The notes: a model not told the origin generated them from the sequence alone. A DNA stretch of 64,000 bases from Bacteroidota bacterium (GCA_022709385.1 JAKLIX010000022.1:1-64000), one strand, 5' to 3'. Shown: positions 46,055 through 55,366, counted from the first letter of the stretch. Made by a program: numbers and translations.

Positions 46055-46158
46055 TATACCGACATGGAATGGGTTAGCGAAAAATATACTTCAGAACAGT
46101 GTGCGGCATTACTCATTCTACGCAGCTTTGCTTCGCAAACCTGCGTAGAATGAGTATA
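46055..46158 (+). repeat. A-type IS630-like MITE copy 3
   Basis: This 104-bp copy starts two bases after the stop of the upstream gene and ends 13 bp before the ATG at 46172. Hairpin arms ACTCATTCTACGCAG and CTGCGTAGAATGAGT pair perfectly around GCTTTGCTTCGCAAAC-type sequence. Any transcript from upstream into 46172 must pass this hairpin. Confidence 0.8.
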
Positions 46159-46171
46159 TTTTATTTTGAAA

Positions 46172-47416
46172 ATGAAAACTGCTATTTATTTAAGTGCTTG
46201 TATAATTTATTTAACTGCAAGAATATGCACCGGACAAAATCTTATCCCCAACCCAAGCTTTGAACACTACACACATTGTGGTCATCCACAAAATTTTAAT
46301 TTCGCAATACCATGGGTTGCCACATCTAACTCATTTCCAGTTTCATCTCCCGATTTTTTACACACCTGCATGTTAGATTCAAACACTGCCGGCTCCTATG
46401 TTACGATGATAAACACTTATCATGGACGGACAGGGAGTGGTTATGCAGGGGGTATAATGGCAGATACCGTTAATTGCTGTATAGAAAGGATAGAAGTACC
46501 TTTAATTGAAGCTCTGCAAAGAGGCAGGTGTTATACCATAAGAATCTGGTTGGTAACAATTAATCCTCTGATTATGGGTGGTAATCCTATTACACCTCTG
46601 ATTGTTCAAGAAATTGGAGCGTTCTTCAGCCGTGATACCATTATAACAAATAATTCCGATACTTTTTATTTGGTAACGCCACAATTCGAAAACCAAACCG
46701 TGTTCATTCCATATTCTGACTCATGGCAATGTATTCAGGGGAATTTCGTGGCAGAGGGTGGAGAACGTTTTCTCATTATCGGAACGTTCAGACCTTTTAA
46801 CAGCTTAACCATCAGCAATCCTTCCGGCTTGCCGGGAAGATGGTCATATTATCTGTTCGACGACATAAGCGTTTATGAGTGTAACACTGCCGGTGAGAAG
46901 GCAAATGCAGGTGACGACAGGGAAATCTGTTATGGAGAGAGTACAAGGATTGGATCCACTGATCATCCGGAATACTTATACCACTGGACTGCAACGGATG
47001 GTGCACAATATGAAAGCGGGACACCTGTCGTGAAGCCGGAGGTCAGCACTACGTATTATCTCCGGCAAAAAGATTTTAAATTTGACGAGACCATTGACTC
47101 TGTGACCATTTACGTCAGGCGATGTGATACGCTAATGGTTCCGAATGTTTTTACTCCAAACGGGGATCAGTTCAATGATTGCTTAGTCATCAGCAACCCG
47201 TATTCACTTACCTACACTATTGATATCTTTAACCGTTGGGGAAACAGGGTTTTCACTACGGATCAGAACAAAATGTGGTGTGGAGAGCTTCAAACCCTGC
47301 CGGGACAAAGCGGATGTAACCATGCTCCGGACGGAGTGTACTATTACTATATCAAATCTGCCGGTCTGGATGGTCGTCCTTTACAGTATAAGGGCGTTGT
47401 ACACCTGATACGTTGA
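46172..47416 (+). CDS. Secreted protein with gliding-motility-type (T9SS type B) C-terminal domain
   Basis: This 414-aa protein has signal peptide MKTAIYLSACIIYLTARICTG. An N-terminal lectin-like beta-sandwich (NLIPNPSFEHYTHC, about 25-230) is followed by a CHU_C/gliding motility-associated C-terminal domain (about 325-414: VPNVFTPNGDQFNDCLVI, then IFNRWGNRVF and APDGVYYYYIKS). ATG 46172 was chosen over TTG 46166. Likely exported by T9SS; function unknown. It lies 13 bp after a MITE and ends at a clear terminator. Confidence 0.85.
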   Translation: MKTAIYLSACIIYLTARICTGQNLIPNPSFEHYTHCGHPQNFNFAIPWVATSNSFPVSSPDFLHTCMLDSNTAGSYVTMINTYHGRTGSGYAGGIMADTVNCCIERIEVPLIEALQRGRCYTIRIWLVTINPLIMGGNPITPLIVQEIGAFFSRDTIITNNSDTFYLVTPQFENQTVFIPYSDSWQCIQGNFVAEGGERFLIIGTFRPFNSLTISNPSGLPGRWSYYLFDDISVYECNTAGEKANAGDDREICYGESTRIGSTDHPEYLYHWTATDGAQYESGTPVVKPEVSTTYYLRQKDFKFDETIDSVTIYVRRCDTLMVPNVFTPNGDQFNDCLVISNPYSLTYTIDIFNRWGNRVFTTDQNKMWCGELQTLPGQSGCNHAPDGVYYYYIKSAGLDGRPLQYKGVVHLIR

Positions 47417-47442
47417 AATACCATGAATGAACGGATTCCTCC

Positions 47443-47473
47443 CTGCGGTCGGAATGACGCCGCAGATATTTTT
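47443..47473 (+). terminator. Intrinsic terminator after the T9SS type B gene
   Basis: CTGCGG and CCGCAG form a 6-bp stem (11-base loop), followed by ATATTTTT. The loop sequence GTCGGAATGAC resembles a widely dispersed bacterial repeat. Confidence 0.6.
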
Positions 47474-47614
47474 GAAAAAGTCTTGCTGCCGGCTTCGGAG
47501 TAAAAGAGAAAAGGCAGAATTGATTGCGCCGTGAACGTCCGTGAAGTGGGGATTTAAACAGCTTAACTTAAACTGTAAGTATCCCTCCGGCCTGATACAG
47601 AATAAGCACACTGG

Positions 47615-48886
47615 TCAGGAAATCTTTAACTTCATCTTTACCAGCCCTATACGGTTCTCAGAGGCCTGGATGATGGTGAACACCCAGGGGTCGATGATGA
47701 TCTCATCGTCTTTGCCCGGGATGCTGGAGTGGACGGAAATAATAAACCCGGCCAGGGTTTCATAATCTTCAGATTCGGGGATACCCAGCCTATATTTGCT
47801 GTTCAGGTAATCGATTTCAATCCTGCCGGAGAAAAGGTATTCATCATGGCCGGTCCGCCGTTCTACCAGCCTGGCCACATCATACTCATCATCGATCTCA
47901 CCAAGGATCTCCTCGATAATGTCTTCCACCGTGACGATCCCGGAAGTCCCACCCACCTCATCCACTACCACAGCAATACTTTTGCGTTCTTTCAGCATGG
48001 CCTGCAGCGCCCTGTTGGCAGGCATGGCTTCCGGCATGATCATCACCTCCTTGATGATCTCCTGAATACCGGCAGGCTTTCCGAACAAATCAAACGAATG
48101 TACATAACCGGTGATGTTGTCGATACTCTGATGGTACACCAGGATCTTTGAATGTCCCGATGCCACGGCCAGGCTTATCACGTCAGCGACCGAAGCATCA
48201 TCTTCCACAGCCCTGATCTCCGTCCTCGGAACCATACACTCCCTGATCTTGGCATTCCGGAAATCCATGGCATTCTGGAACATCTGTATCCCGGTACCCT
48301 GATCACCCTGCATGCTGGTGGCAGATGACGAAAACTCCTTCAGATAATTGTCGAGGTCAACCATCGAAAACACATATTCCCCTTCGGCAACAGCCACTTT
48401 GAACACCTTTCGCAGCAAGGTTTCCGATAAGGAGGTGAAAAGGTAAACCACCGGGTACAACAGCAGATTGAAAAGCCGGGCCGGATAGGTGAAAAACCTC
48501 AGGGTTCCGTTGGGATTGATGCGAAAGAGGGTTTTGGGGATAAATTCGCCAAACAACAGGATGACAAGGGACGACACCAGGGCCTGCAGGATCAGTATCC
48601 ACAAGGCATTGTTCATGATATCAGGCAGAGAAACACTCAGGAAGCCGTAAAGCATCCTTTCCATCACCAGGCCGTAGATGACCACCACGATATTGTTGGC
48701 AACGAGCATGGAACCGATGAATCTTGAGGGCGTCCTCGTAAGCTCAGTCAGGATCCGGGCATACGCTTTCCCCTTATTCCTGTCCACCTCTATTTTCAGC
48801 TTATTGGCGGAAATGAATGCGATCTCCAGTCCCGAGAACAGTGCTGAAAGCAGTATGGTGATGATGATGATACCGGCATTATCCAT
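47615..48886 (-). CDS. HlyC/CorC family transporter-associated protein
   Basis: This 423-aa protein has a DUF21/CNNM membrane domain (about 1-180, with ALFSGLEIAFISANKLKIE). A tandem CBS pair (about 205-325, MVPRTEIRAVEDDASVADVI) and a CorC_HlyC domain (about 340-423) follow. The family acts in Mg/Co homeostasis or efflux. It is the last gene of a five-gene minus-strand cluster (coaX, OMP, TPR, lptC, corC). The peptidylprolyl isomerase that often follows in Bacteroidetes is not present. Confidence 0.9.
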   Translation of the reverse strand: MDNAGIIIITILLSALFSGLEIAFISANKLKIEVDRNKGKAYARILTELTRTPSRFIGSMLVANNIVVVIYGLVMERMLYGFLSVSLPDIMNNALWILILQALVSSLVILLFGEFIPKTLFRINPNGTLRFFTYPARLFNLLLYPVVYLFTSLSETLLRKVFKVAVAEGEYVFSMVDLDNYLKEFSSSATSMQGDQGTGIQMFQNAMDFRNAKIRECMVPRTEIRAVEDDASVADVISLAVASGHSKILVYHQSIDNITGYVHSFDLFGKPAGIQEIIKEVMIMPEAMPANRALQAMLKERKSIAVVVDEVGGTSGIVTVEDIIEEILGEIDDEYDVARLVERRTGHDEYLFSGRIEIDYLNSKYRLGIPESEDYETLAGFIISVHSSIPGKDDEIIIDPWVFTIIQASENRIGLVKMKLKIS

Positions 48887-48897
48887 CTCAGCAGCAC

Positions 48898-49494
48898 TTA
48901 TTTCCTTTGTTCATCGATGGAGAAACTCCCTGTCGGCCGTTTAATAACCCAGTTGTCGAAACGCTGGTCCGACTCAAAACCCTGACCATAGAGCACTTTA
49001 TCCTGTGTGGTGATTCGAACATGTTCATCGGAAAAGATCTTCGCCTTTCTTTCATCCCAAACCAGGTGTTCGGTGTGCAGGGTTTCCTTGCGCTGTATGC
49101 CGATAACCTCCACTTTGTCCCTGGCTTCCATGATCCTGGTTTTCTCAAAGATAACCGCTTTTCTGCAACGCAGCACGGATTTTTCCACCAACCCCTTATC
49201 GTAAAAAATCACATGAACCCCCCGCGGAAAATCAATATAGGGTTCTTTTCCGCCGTACCTGAGCAGTTGCGGACTTTTCAGCACGATCCTGGTTTCAGCC
49301 GAATCGCTGTAAATGATTTCAACATCGGTTGCGGTTTCTGCCGGAATGGTATCGGCAGCCATCATTTCCGATACTGTTTTCAAATCATTCTCACAGGATT
49401 GCATCAGCATCATCATGATCAGGACAGGCAGGAAGAAAGCCCCTGAACATATTGCCGGCAGGCACCGGTGAGGGCTGCATATCGCCTTTGTCAT
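48898..49494 (-). CDS. lptC: LPS export ABC transporter periplasmic protein LptC
   Basis: This 198-aa lipoprotein-like LptC bridges inner-membrane LptBFG and periplasmic LptA. The signal ends LMMMLMQSC. The beta-jellyroll body includes LKSPQLLRYGGKEPYIDFPRGVHVIFYD. The ATG at 49494 overlaps the upstream TPR stop as ATGA, deciding the start over an upstream in-frame ATG (49536). It lies 11 bp from corC. Confidence 0.85.
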   Translation of the reverse strand: MTKAICSPHRCLPAICSGAFFLPVLIMMMLMQSCENDLKTVSEMMAADTIPAETATDVEIIYSDSAETRIVLKSPQLLRYGGKEPYIDFPRGVHVIFYDKGLVEKSVLRCRKAVIFEKTRIMEARDKVEVIGIQRKETLHTEHLVWDERKAKIFSDEHVRITTQDKVLYGQGFESDQRFDNWVIKRPTGSFSIDEQRK

Positions 49495-50804
49495 TTTTTT
49501 CGGGCCCTTACGGTGGTCTTTTGGTAAATCCAGCATGTGACCAAAAATTCCTGCCCTTCCTTCATCCCTGCTTCCAGAATCTCCTTCTCCTCCGGGAACA
49601 GGGCGCTGTACTGCCTGATGCGGAAACGGGCAATTGAAGCAATGTCCGGATATTGTTCAAGGGCTTCCTGGTATTTTTCGACGGCCAGGCAGAAAACCAT
49701 CTTGCGGTAATAATCCGACTTACCGCAAAACCCCTTGGAAAGGGCATAGCAATCACCCTGGATGATCAGGGAATATCCTTCTGAAGGATCAAGGGCAAGT
49801 GCATTGGCTGCATGCTGGTAGCCGTATGGGGCACGGTCTTCCGAACAATTGACCATAGCGGTATACAGCTGTCCTTTTGCCATGATCAGGCTGTCTCCCG
49901 ATTTCAGGGCTTTCAACAGGACCGGCATGGCAAGCGGTGCAATTCCCTTACGGGCAAAATACGAACCGAGCCTCAGTGCATTCGCAGCAGTGGAATCCAG
50001 GTCGTACAGGCGTTTGGCCAGTTTCAGGTATTTATCGGCCAGCACACAGTGGTTGTGCTCAAGGGCACGAAGCACAGGTTCAAGCACGGCAGGATTCATG
50101 GAATCCTTTTTCAGAAGGTCATCGAAAGCAAGCACAATCCTCTCACAATCAAGGTATTGATGCAGAGCAATGTCCATGGTCTTCACGGCTTCCTGGTGAA
50201 GGTTGGGCTGGATGTATTTATCGGCCAGGGCACTGGCGAGCATTTGCCTGCAGTCAAGATAAACCTGCAGGAGTACCACGGTATCGAGTTTGCCGGCTTC
50301 CGCCAGGCGACAGGCAGTGTTGAAATAGTTCACCAGGATGGGAGGGCGGGAAAGGAAGCCCTCCATGGAAACCGACTTGTTGAGTATCCAGAATGCCTCC
50401 TCAAAACGGGCGCTGTCTCTAAGCAATAATTCAACTCCCTTTCGGCCAAGCACATAGCCTTCCCTTCCAAAATAGGCTATCCTTCTGTCGTAAACAAACA
50501 TCAGGCTGTCCAGCAACTGCCTTCTGGCTTCCTGTTCCCAGGTACGTGCCATCAGGTAATCCAGCATAACAGCCCCTTCCATGTAAATATCCTCCGAAAT
50601 GGCGGGACAGGTGTGGAACACCTGTCTCCAGACAGCGACGGCACCCAACGTATCATGCCTGACCAGCATTTCCCTGTATGTTTCCATTTGCATCACACAG
50701 TTCAGGCTGTCACCGTTATCGATCCGGGCCTGTAAGGAATACGCCTGAAAGAAAACCGGAAAGCAGATGAGCACGAACTGAATGTGTTTCACTGACCTTT
50801 TCAT
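49491..50804 (-). CDS. Exported TPR-type protein
   Basis: This 437-aa protein (ATG 50804) has signal peptide MKRSVKHIQFVLICFPVFFQAYS. A long alpha-helical, TPR-like body follows, with sparse canonical motifs (QHAANALALDPSEGYSLI). A longer upstream reading to 51104 only shadows the outer-membrane protein gene. It lies in the coaX-lptC cluster; in relatives this gene position is kept, suggesting a shared envelope role (inference). Confidence 0.75.
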   Translation of the reverse strand: MKRSVKHIQFVLICFPVFFQAYSLQARIDNGDSLNCVMQMETYREMLVRHDTLGAVAVWRQVFHTCPAISEDIYMEGAVMLDYLMARTWEQEARRQLLDSLMFVYDRRIAYFGREGYVLGRKGVELLLRDSARFEEAFWILNKSVSMEGFLSRPPILVNYFNTACRLAEAGKLDTVVLLQVYLDCRQMLASALADKYIQPNLHQEAVKTMDIALHQYLDCERIVLAFDDLLKKDSMNPAVLEPVLRALEHNHCVLADKYLKLAKRLYDLDSTAANALRLGSYFARKGIAPLAMPVLLKALKSGDSLIMAKGQLYTAMVNCSEDRAPYGYQHAANALALDPSEGYSLIIQGDCYALSKGFCGKSDYYRKMVFCLAVEKYQEALEQYPDIASIARFRIRQYSALFPEEKEILEAGMKEGQEFLVTCWIYQKTTVRARKK

Positions 50805-50814
50805 ATCTCTGATT

Positions 50815-52113
50815 TTATTCAAACTTTCTTCTGTAAAACCAGGTTTCAAACACTGAAAAACCAAGGCTGAACAAAACATAGTTCTCCTGTATGAGATTGT
50901 CGGATGTTGTTCCCTTTCTTCCGAACTCAAAGCCGAAATGGACCCTGGATTTCGTCCGTGACAGGGGCAGTCCGAACCCGAGGGTAAATGCCAGATCGTC
51001 CAGTTGACGGGAATGTAACTGCAGATAGGTTTTGGAATACCTGATACCGGCCCTGTAGCTGACTTTCCGGAAGTAAGCCGAAAGGCTGTTGAAATCGGGG
51101 ACATATTGCATACCCAGTGCCAGGTCCATGCTGTTCTTCAGGGAATCCTTCCCGCCGAATATTTTGAATCTGCTCCAGTCCTGGAAACGCAGGTCAGCCA
51201 CAACCATCCATTTGTCAGGTCTGCCGACCGAGATACCGGTTCCCCAGGCATCGGGAAGGAAAATGCTTCCGTGGATGCCGGGACTGTTTTCAATGGTATC
51301 CTGCACATAAATGATCCCGGTGCTTCCCTGCAGATAGGTTTCCGACAGCAGGGAGTTTTTGGCGGTAATATTGCGGCCGCTGCTGAAAATGGCGCCCGCC
51401 GCCAGTTGCAGGTCATTCCTTAAAGTTGTATGATACTGAAGCCCATAGGTGAACATGAAATCATTGACACTGATGTTGTCGCTGACCCTGAAATAGCGCA
51501 TAAAGGCGGAATCCGGAAAGGTCAGGGCTCTCAGCCTGTTAATGGTTCCGAAGAGGTATGAAACATTGACGCCCGCCGAAAATGACTTTCCAAACCTGAA
51601 GGCATGACCCAGATACACCTGATTAATGCCGCCCGATCCTTCGTACAGTCTGACCATCCGGCCGATGGAGTCGGAAACGGATGCATCACTCACCTTGTAA
51701 CCAACCTGGCTGTAAGGCAGCAGGCCCACGGAAGATTTCCACCAATGGGTGACGGGGAATCCGAACAGGAGGTTTTTTAAGGTAGTGTAATTGGCTTTCT
51801 GGGACAAGCCTTCGGTCTTCAGTGTCTGAAAATTGGTGGTGATGGCGCCCTCAAAGACGAAGGAGGTGGTATCGAAGGCTGAAAATGAGGCCGGATTTAT
51901 CACATTGACAGTGGCGGGATCACGGAAAGCGATGCCGGCACCACCCATGGCCATAGTCTGGTTGTTCGACAGCCTGAACAACTCACCGATACCATAGCGG
52001 GAATAGGGAGAACTGAGAGGCTGCTGGGCCTGTACTGCCCGGCCTGGCAGTAATATCACCAGCAGCAGCAAAAAAAGGCAATCACCTTTCCGCATGGTAA
52101 TCAAGTATTTCAT
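50815..52113 (-). CDS. Outer membrane protein of the FadL/OmpP1-like type
   Basis: This 432-aa barrel protein has a signal peptide (LFLLLLVILLPGRAVQAQ). The N-terminal hatch-like motif SSPYSRYGIGELF and AMGGAGIAFRDPATVNVINPAS is typical of FadL-like proteins, and strands run to the C-terminus. It overlaps coaX by 32 bp. An AAAGGT stretch just upstream supports ATG 52113 over 52095. It probably transports a hydrophobic compound or assists surface assembly; the ligand is unknown. Confidence 0.75.
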   Translation of the reverse strand: MKYLITMRKGDCLFLLLLVILLPGRAVQAQQPLSSPYSRYGIGELFRLSNNQTMAMGGAGIAFRDPATVNVINPASFSAFDTTSFVFEGAITTNFQTLKTEGLSQKANYTTLKNLLFGFPVTHWWKSSVGLLPYSQVGYKVSDASVSDSIGRMVRLYEGSGGINQVYLGHAFRFGKSFSAGVNVSYLFGTINRLRALTFPDSAFMRYFRVSDNISVNDFMFTYGLQYHTTLRNDLQLAAGAIFSSGRNITAKNSLLSETYLQGSTGIIYVQDTIENSPGIHGSIFLPDAWGTGISVGRPDKWMVVADLRFQDWSRFKIFGGKDSLKNSMDLALGMQYVPDFNSLSAYFRKVSYRAGIRYSKTYLQLHSRQLDDLAFTLGFGLPLSRTKSRVHFGFEFGRKGTTSDNLIQENYVLFSLGFSVFETWFYRRKFE

Positions 52114-52813
52114 TCAAACCTTTCAACACAATGTTTGGGCTTGCAAAGATGCTATTTTTCAGCCGATTCTCAAAAAAGTCTGCATCACCTCCGCTGAGCA
52201 CCACCTGTAATCCGGGATTCCCTTCCCCGTAACGGGCAATCATGGCGTCGGTTTCCAGCAGTACCCCCTGCATCACACCCGACAGGATGCTGTCGCGGGT
52301 GTTTGTCCCCGGCAGGCTGAATTGCAGATCCGGTTCCAATAACGGCAATTGACCCGTAAAAGTGTTCAGCGCCTGGAAACGCATCCGGATTCCGGGTGCT
52401 ATGCTGCCACCCAGGTATTCGCCACGGGCTGTGACCAAATCATAGGTTATGCAGGTACCTGCCACGATCACAAGCACCGCCCTGCCGGGAAACAGGGCCC
52501 GGGCTCCGACCGCCGCCGCCAGCCTGTCCCTGCCCAGTGTGGCCGGCGTTTGGTAAAGGTTTCGCAAAGGAAGCAGGGTAGCCTCATCAAGGATGACCAG
52601 CCTGCCCGCTTCCTGCAGGGTGTCAGAAAATGCACGGTCAAGTCCGGTGACGGCCGACAGGATGATGCCGGCATATGGACCCTCCTTAAGTATCGGCATG
52701 AGCAGCTTCGTATGCTCCGCAGTCCGCTCCGTCCAGACCGTTCTGAGTTGCTTTCCTTCGAATACCCCAGCCTTCACCAGGGTGTTTCCCACATCAAGCG
52801 CGAGTTTTTTCAC
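52082..52813 (-). CDS. coaX: Type III pantothenate kinase
   Basis: This is the first enzyme of CoA synthesis. At 243 aa it has the acetate-kinase-fold phosphate loop LALDVGNTLVKAGVF at the start. TLGRDRLAAAVGA (about 93-105) and GTCITYDLV are conserved CoaX motifs. It heads the coaX-OMP-TPR-lptC-corC cluster. Confidence 0.93.
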   Translation of the reverse strand: MKKLALDVGNTLVKAGVFEGKQLRTVWTERTAEHTKLLMPILKEGPYAGIILSAVTGLDRAFSDTLQEAGRLVILDEATLLPLRNLYQTPATLGRDRLAAAVGARALFPGRAVLVIVAGTCITYDLVTARGEYLGGSIAPGIRMRFQALNTFTGQLPLLEPDLQFSLPGTNTRDSILSGVMQGVLLETDAMIARYGEGNPGLQVVLSGGDADFFENRLKNSIFASPNIVLKGLNEILDYHAER

Positions 52814-52889
52814 AATCAGTCACACTTTAAACAATACAGCAGCAAAATATGCCTGTTTCAGTTTCATCCTTTCATCAGGCATTCGAAGC

Positions 52890-53450
52890 TCATAAGCCCA
52901 GTTCCTCACTGACGGGGAGCATCGCGCGGATACAAAGTTCGGCAAATTCCGGTAAAGGAATGCCTATCTTCTCACATTCCAGGATATTCTCTCTCTTCAC
53001 CGAGGCTGCAAAGGCTTTTTCCTTCATCCTTTTTACCACCGAAGCGGGTTTAACGCTTGAAAGCTTTTTATCGGGATACACATAAGTAGTAGCGAATATC
53101 AGTCCGGTAATCGTCTCCCCCGCTGCCAGCGCATGCTGAAACATGGTATTCCTTTCAGCGCCCGACGACATTTCGTTGTGCATGGCAATGGCATCGAGCA
53201 TTTCGGGATCCACATCGTATCCGTCAAGCAGGCCGGCCGTTTGCTGCCCGTGCACAAAGGGGTCGGCTTGCGTGATCTCCACATCCAGGTCGTGCAGCAA
53301 TCCCGCCAGACCCCATACCTCTGTGTTTTGCGAAAGCTTTGCGGCAAGAGCCCTCATGACGGCCTCCGAGGCCAGGCAATGCCTGATCATGCCTTCGCCC
53401 TTCACGTGCCGGTGCAACAACTCCAGCGCCTTTTCCCTTGTAAGCTCCAT
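52890..53450 (-). CDS. HD domain hydrolase
   Basis: This 186-aa protein has an HD metal-dependent phosphohydrolase domain. HxxxD-type ligands are visible in GLAGLLHDLDVEIT (about 50-63), then FVHGQQTAGLL, and AIAMHNEMSSG. It is probably a nucleotide or phosphate-ester hydrolase; the substrate is unknown. Gene order suggests it may precede coaX on one transcript (76-bp gap). Confidence 0.85.
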   Translation of the reverse strand: MELTREKALELLHRHVKGEGMIRHCLASEAVMRALAAKLSQNTEVWGLAGLLHDLDVEITQADPFVHGQQTAGLLDGYDVDPEMLDAIAMHNEMSSGAERNTMFQHALAAGETITGLIFATTYVYPDKKLSSVKPASVVKRMKEKAFAASVKRENILECEKIGIPLPEFAELCIRAMLPVSEELGL

Positions 53451-53489
53451 AATTGATTTTTCTGCAAAAATAGGATTTCGGCCGGAATC

Positions 53490-53518
53490 TTGCCAGCCGG
53501 ACCGATTCGCTATCTTTG
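53490..53518 (+). promoter_or_regulatory. Promoter of the UMF1 transporter gene
   Basis: TTG (53490-53492), an 18-bp spacer and TATCTTTG (53511-53518) repeat the spacing seen before the mevalonate operon. The ATG is about 68 bp downstream. Confidence 0.6.
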
Positions 53519-53585
53519 TGACCCGGGCGGAAAAGGGGAAGCATGTCTTCGAGCTGAATGCCCGGGCCCAACACCATAATCCGGC

Positions 53586-54914
53586 ATGAGGTCCGACAGC
53601 CCTGAACTAAAAAAGAACCACCCGCCCACCATCAGGGCCTGGGTCATGTACGACTGGGCCAATTCAGTATTCCAGCTCACCATTGCATCGGCCATTTTTC
53701 CTGTATATTTTGCAAGCGTCACCATGCGGGAGGGTTCCGACAAGATTTCCTTCTTCGGCAGGGAAATCATCAACACGGTGCTGTATTCATGGACCATCGC
53801 AGCGGCATACCTGCTTGTGGCGGTACTGAGCCCCGGCCTGGGCGCTTTCGCGGATTACAGCGGCAGGAGAAAAGCATTCATGAAAGCGTTCACCTGGACA
53901 GGGGCATGCGGCTGCGGCCTGCTGTTCTTCTTCGGCGATATTCCCTTAGAAGCCGGCATGTCGGCCTTTTTCACGGCCTGGCTTGGCTACGGGGGCAGCC
54001 TGGTGTTTTACAATTCCTTCCTACCGGTGATCGCCGACAGCCGCTACCACGACCAAATCAGCGCCCGCGGCTATGCCATGGGTTACCTCGGAGGCGTTGT
54101 CCTGCTTATCATCAACCTGTGCATCATCCTTTTCCCCGCTTTCTTCTTTATCCGTGACCCGGCTCTGCCCTATCAGCTGTCATTCCTGACGGTCTTTCTC
54201 TGGTGGACCGGATTCTCACAGATCACCTTCAGGCACTTGCCGAAATATACCTTCGGAAATCCGCATCAACGACATATAATCCTTCAAGGATACCGGGAAT
54301 TGCTCAAAGTGTGGAGGCAACTCAGGCAATCCCGCAGCATGCTGCTGTACCTGTTTGCCTTCTTCTTCCTCAGCAGCGGGACACTGACTGTGATGTTCAT
54401 GGCTGCCACTTACGGAGAAAAAGAACTCCGGCTGGATGCAGCAGTGCTGATCGGCACGATCCTGTGCATTCAGTTGCTGGGAGTCGCCGGTGCCTTTCTC
54501 TTTGCAAAACTTTCAGCCCGTTTTGGCAATATCAATATCCTGATGGCGGGAAGCCTGCTGTGGGTGCTGGTCTGTACCTGGGCCTACCATATCCGGGGAC
54601 CGGCCGGCTTTATGGCCGTCGCCGCCTGTGTCGGACTCGTCATGGGCGGAACCCAGGCCCTTGCCCGCTCAGGCTGGGCTAAAATGCTGCCCGAAACCAA
54701 AGACCATACGTCCTTTTTCAGTTTCTACGATGTAATGGAAAAACTTTCCACCGTGGCAGGACTTTTCAGCTTCGGCATCATGGAAACCCTGACAGGCAGT
54801 ATGAGAAAAAGCGTACTCAGCGTGGTGGCTTTCTTCTCGGCCGCTTTTTTCATCCTCCTTATCCTGCAGGCCGGAACCACAGGCAGGCAAAAAACAGTGG
54901 CTCAGCCTCAGTAA
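53586..54914 (+). CDS. MFS transporter of the UMF1 family
   Basis: This 442-aa integral membrane protein has about 12 TM helices. RAWVMYDWANSVFQLTIA at the start and DYSGRRKAFM in loop 2-3 are UMF1/Atg22-like signatures. The substrate is unknown (family members are linked to peptides, sugars or efflux). It has its own promoter; its 3' end overlaps the convergent DsrE-like gene by 7 bp. Confidence 0.85.
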   Translation: MRSDSPELKKNHPPTIRAWVMYDWANSVFQLTIASAIFPVYFASVTMREGSDKISFFGREIINTVLYSWTIAAAYLLVAVLSPGLGAFADYSGRRKAFMKAFTWTGACGCGLLFFFGDIPLEAGMSAFFTAWLGYGGSLVFYNSFLPVIADSRYHDQISARGYAMGYLGGVVLLIINLCIILFPAFFFIRDPALPYQLSFLTVFLWWTGFSQITFRHLPKYTFGNPHQRHIILQGYRELLKVWRQLRQSRSMLLYLFAFFFLSSGTLTVMFMAATYGEKELRLDAAVLIGTILCIQLLGVAGAFLFAKLSARFGNINILMAGSLLWVLVCTWAYHIRGPAGFMAVAACVGLVMGGTQALARSGWAKMLPETKDHTSFFSFYDVMEKLSTVAGLFSFGIMETLTGSMRKSVLSVVAFFSAAFFILLILQAGTTGRQKTVAQPQ

Positions 54915-55366
54915 TCCAGCGTCAGGATCCGCCCTTTAGTGAAACCGAAAAAAGCTTCCTTATTGGCAAGCTGTACCCCTTCCATCAGGTCGTCAGCCGT
55001 ATAACCGGCCAGCTTCAGGCAGGTCGGACAGGCGTAAACTCCCACACCCTTCTCCAGCAGGGTTTTAATATACACATGGGCAGGTTCAAAATCGCCAAGC
55101 TGCAGTTCTTTTGCCCCTTTCACCAGCAATTCCACCGCATGGATGTCCATATACACCAGTACATCCCTGTCCTCCGCCATCATGGTCGCCATCTTTAAGG
55201 GCATCAGGGCCCTGTGCGCATCCTGGTAAGCCTCTGAAATGTGAATAAACACACCATCCTTCACCCCGACGGCAGTATCAGCCGTGACGGATTCATTCAC
55301 CTCTGAACTTTGATTGCAGGAAAAGCCTATCCATGCAGCCAGCATAAGGAATACAATCATCTTCAT
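54908..55366 (-). CDS. DsrE-like lipoprotein
   Basis: This 152-aa protein has a lipoprotein signal with Cys17 (WIGFSC). A DsrE/DsrF-type fold follows (LMPLKMATMMAEDRDVLVYMDIHAVELL, then LLEKGVGVYACPTCLKLAGYT). The CPTC pair, about 115-118, is the likely sulfur-carrying or metal-binding site. Lipid anchoring is unusual for DsrE proteins, which are mostly cytosolic, but occurs in Bacteroidetes. Probable sulfur-relay or redox role in the periplasm. Confidence 0.75.
   Translation of the reverse strand: MKMIVFLMLAAWIGFSCNQSSEVNESVTADTAVGVKDGVFIHISEAYQDAHRALMPLKMATMMAEDRDVLVYMDIHAVELLVKGAKELQLGDFEPAHVYIKTLLEKGVGVYACPTCLKLAGYTADDLMEGVQLANKEAFFGFTKGRILTLDY

Noticed and set aside
47443-47465. Additional mobile repeat in the loop GTCGGAATGAC
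   Set aside because: The motif is common in many bacterial genomes, and here it is part of a plausible terminator; no element ends were seen.
50805-51104. Upstream extension of the exported TPR gene
   Set aside because: It shadows the outer membrane protein gene on the same strand; the signal peptide begins at ATG 50804.
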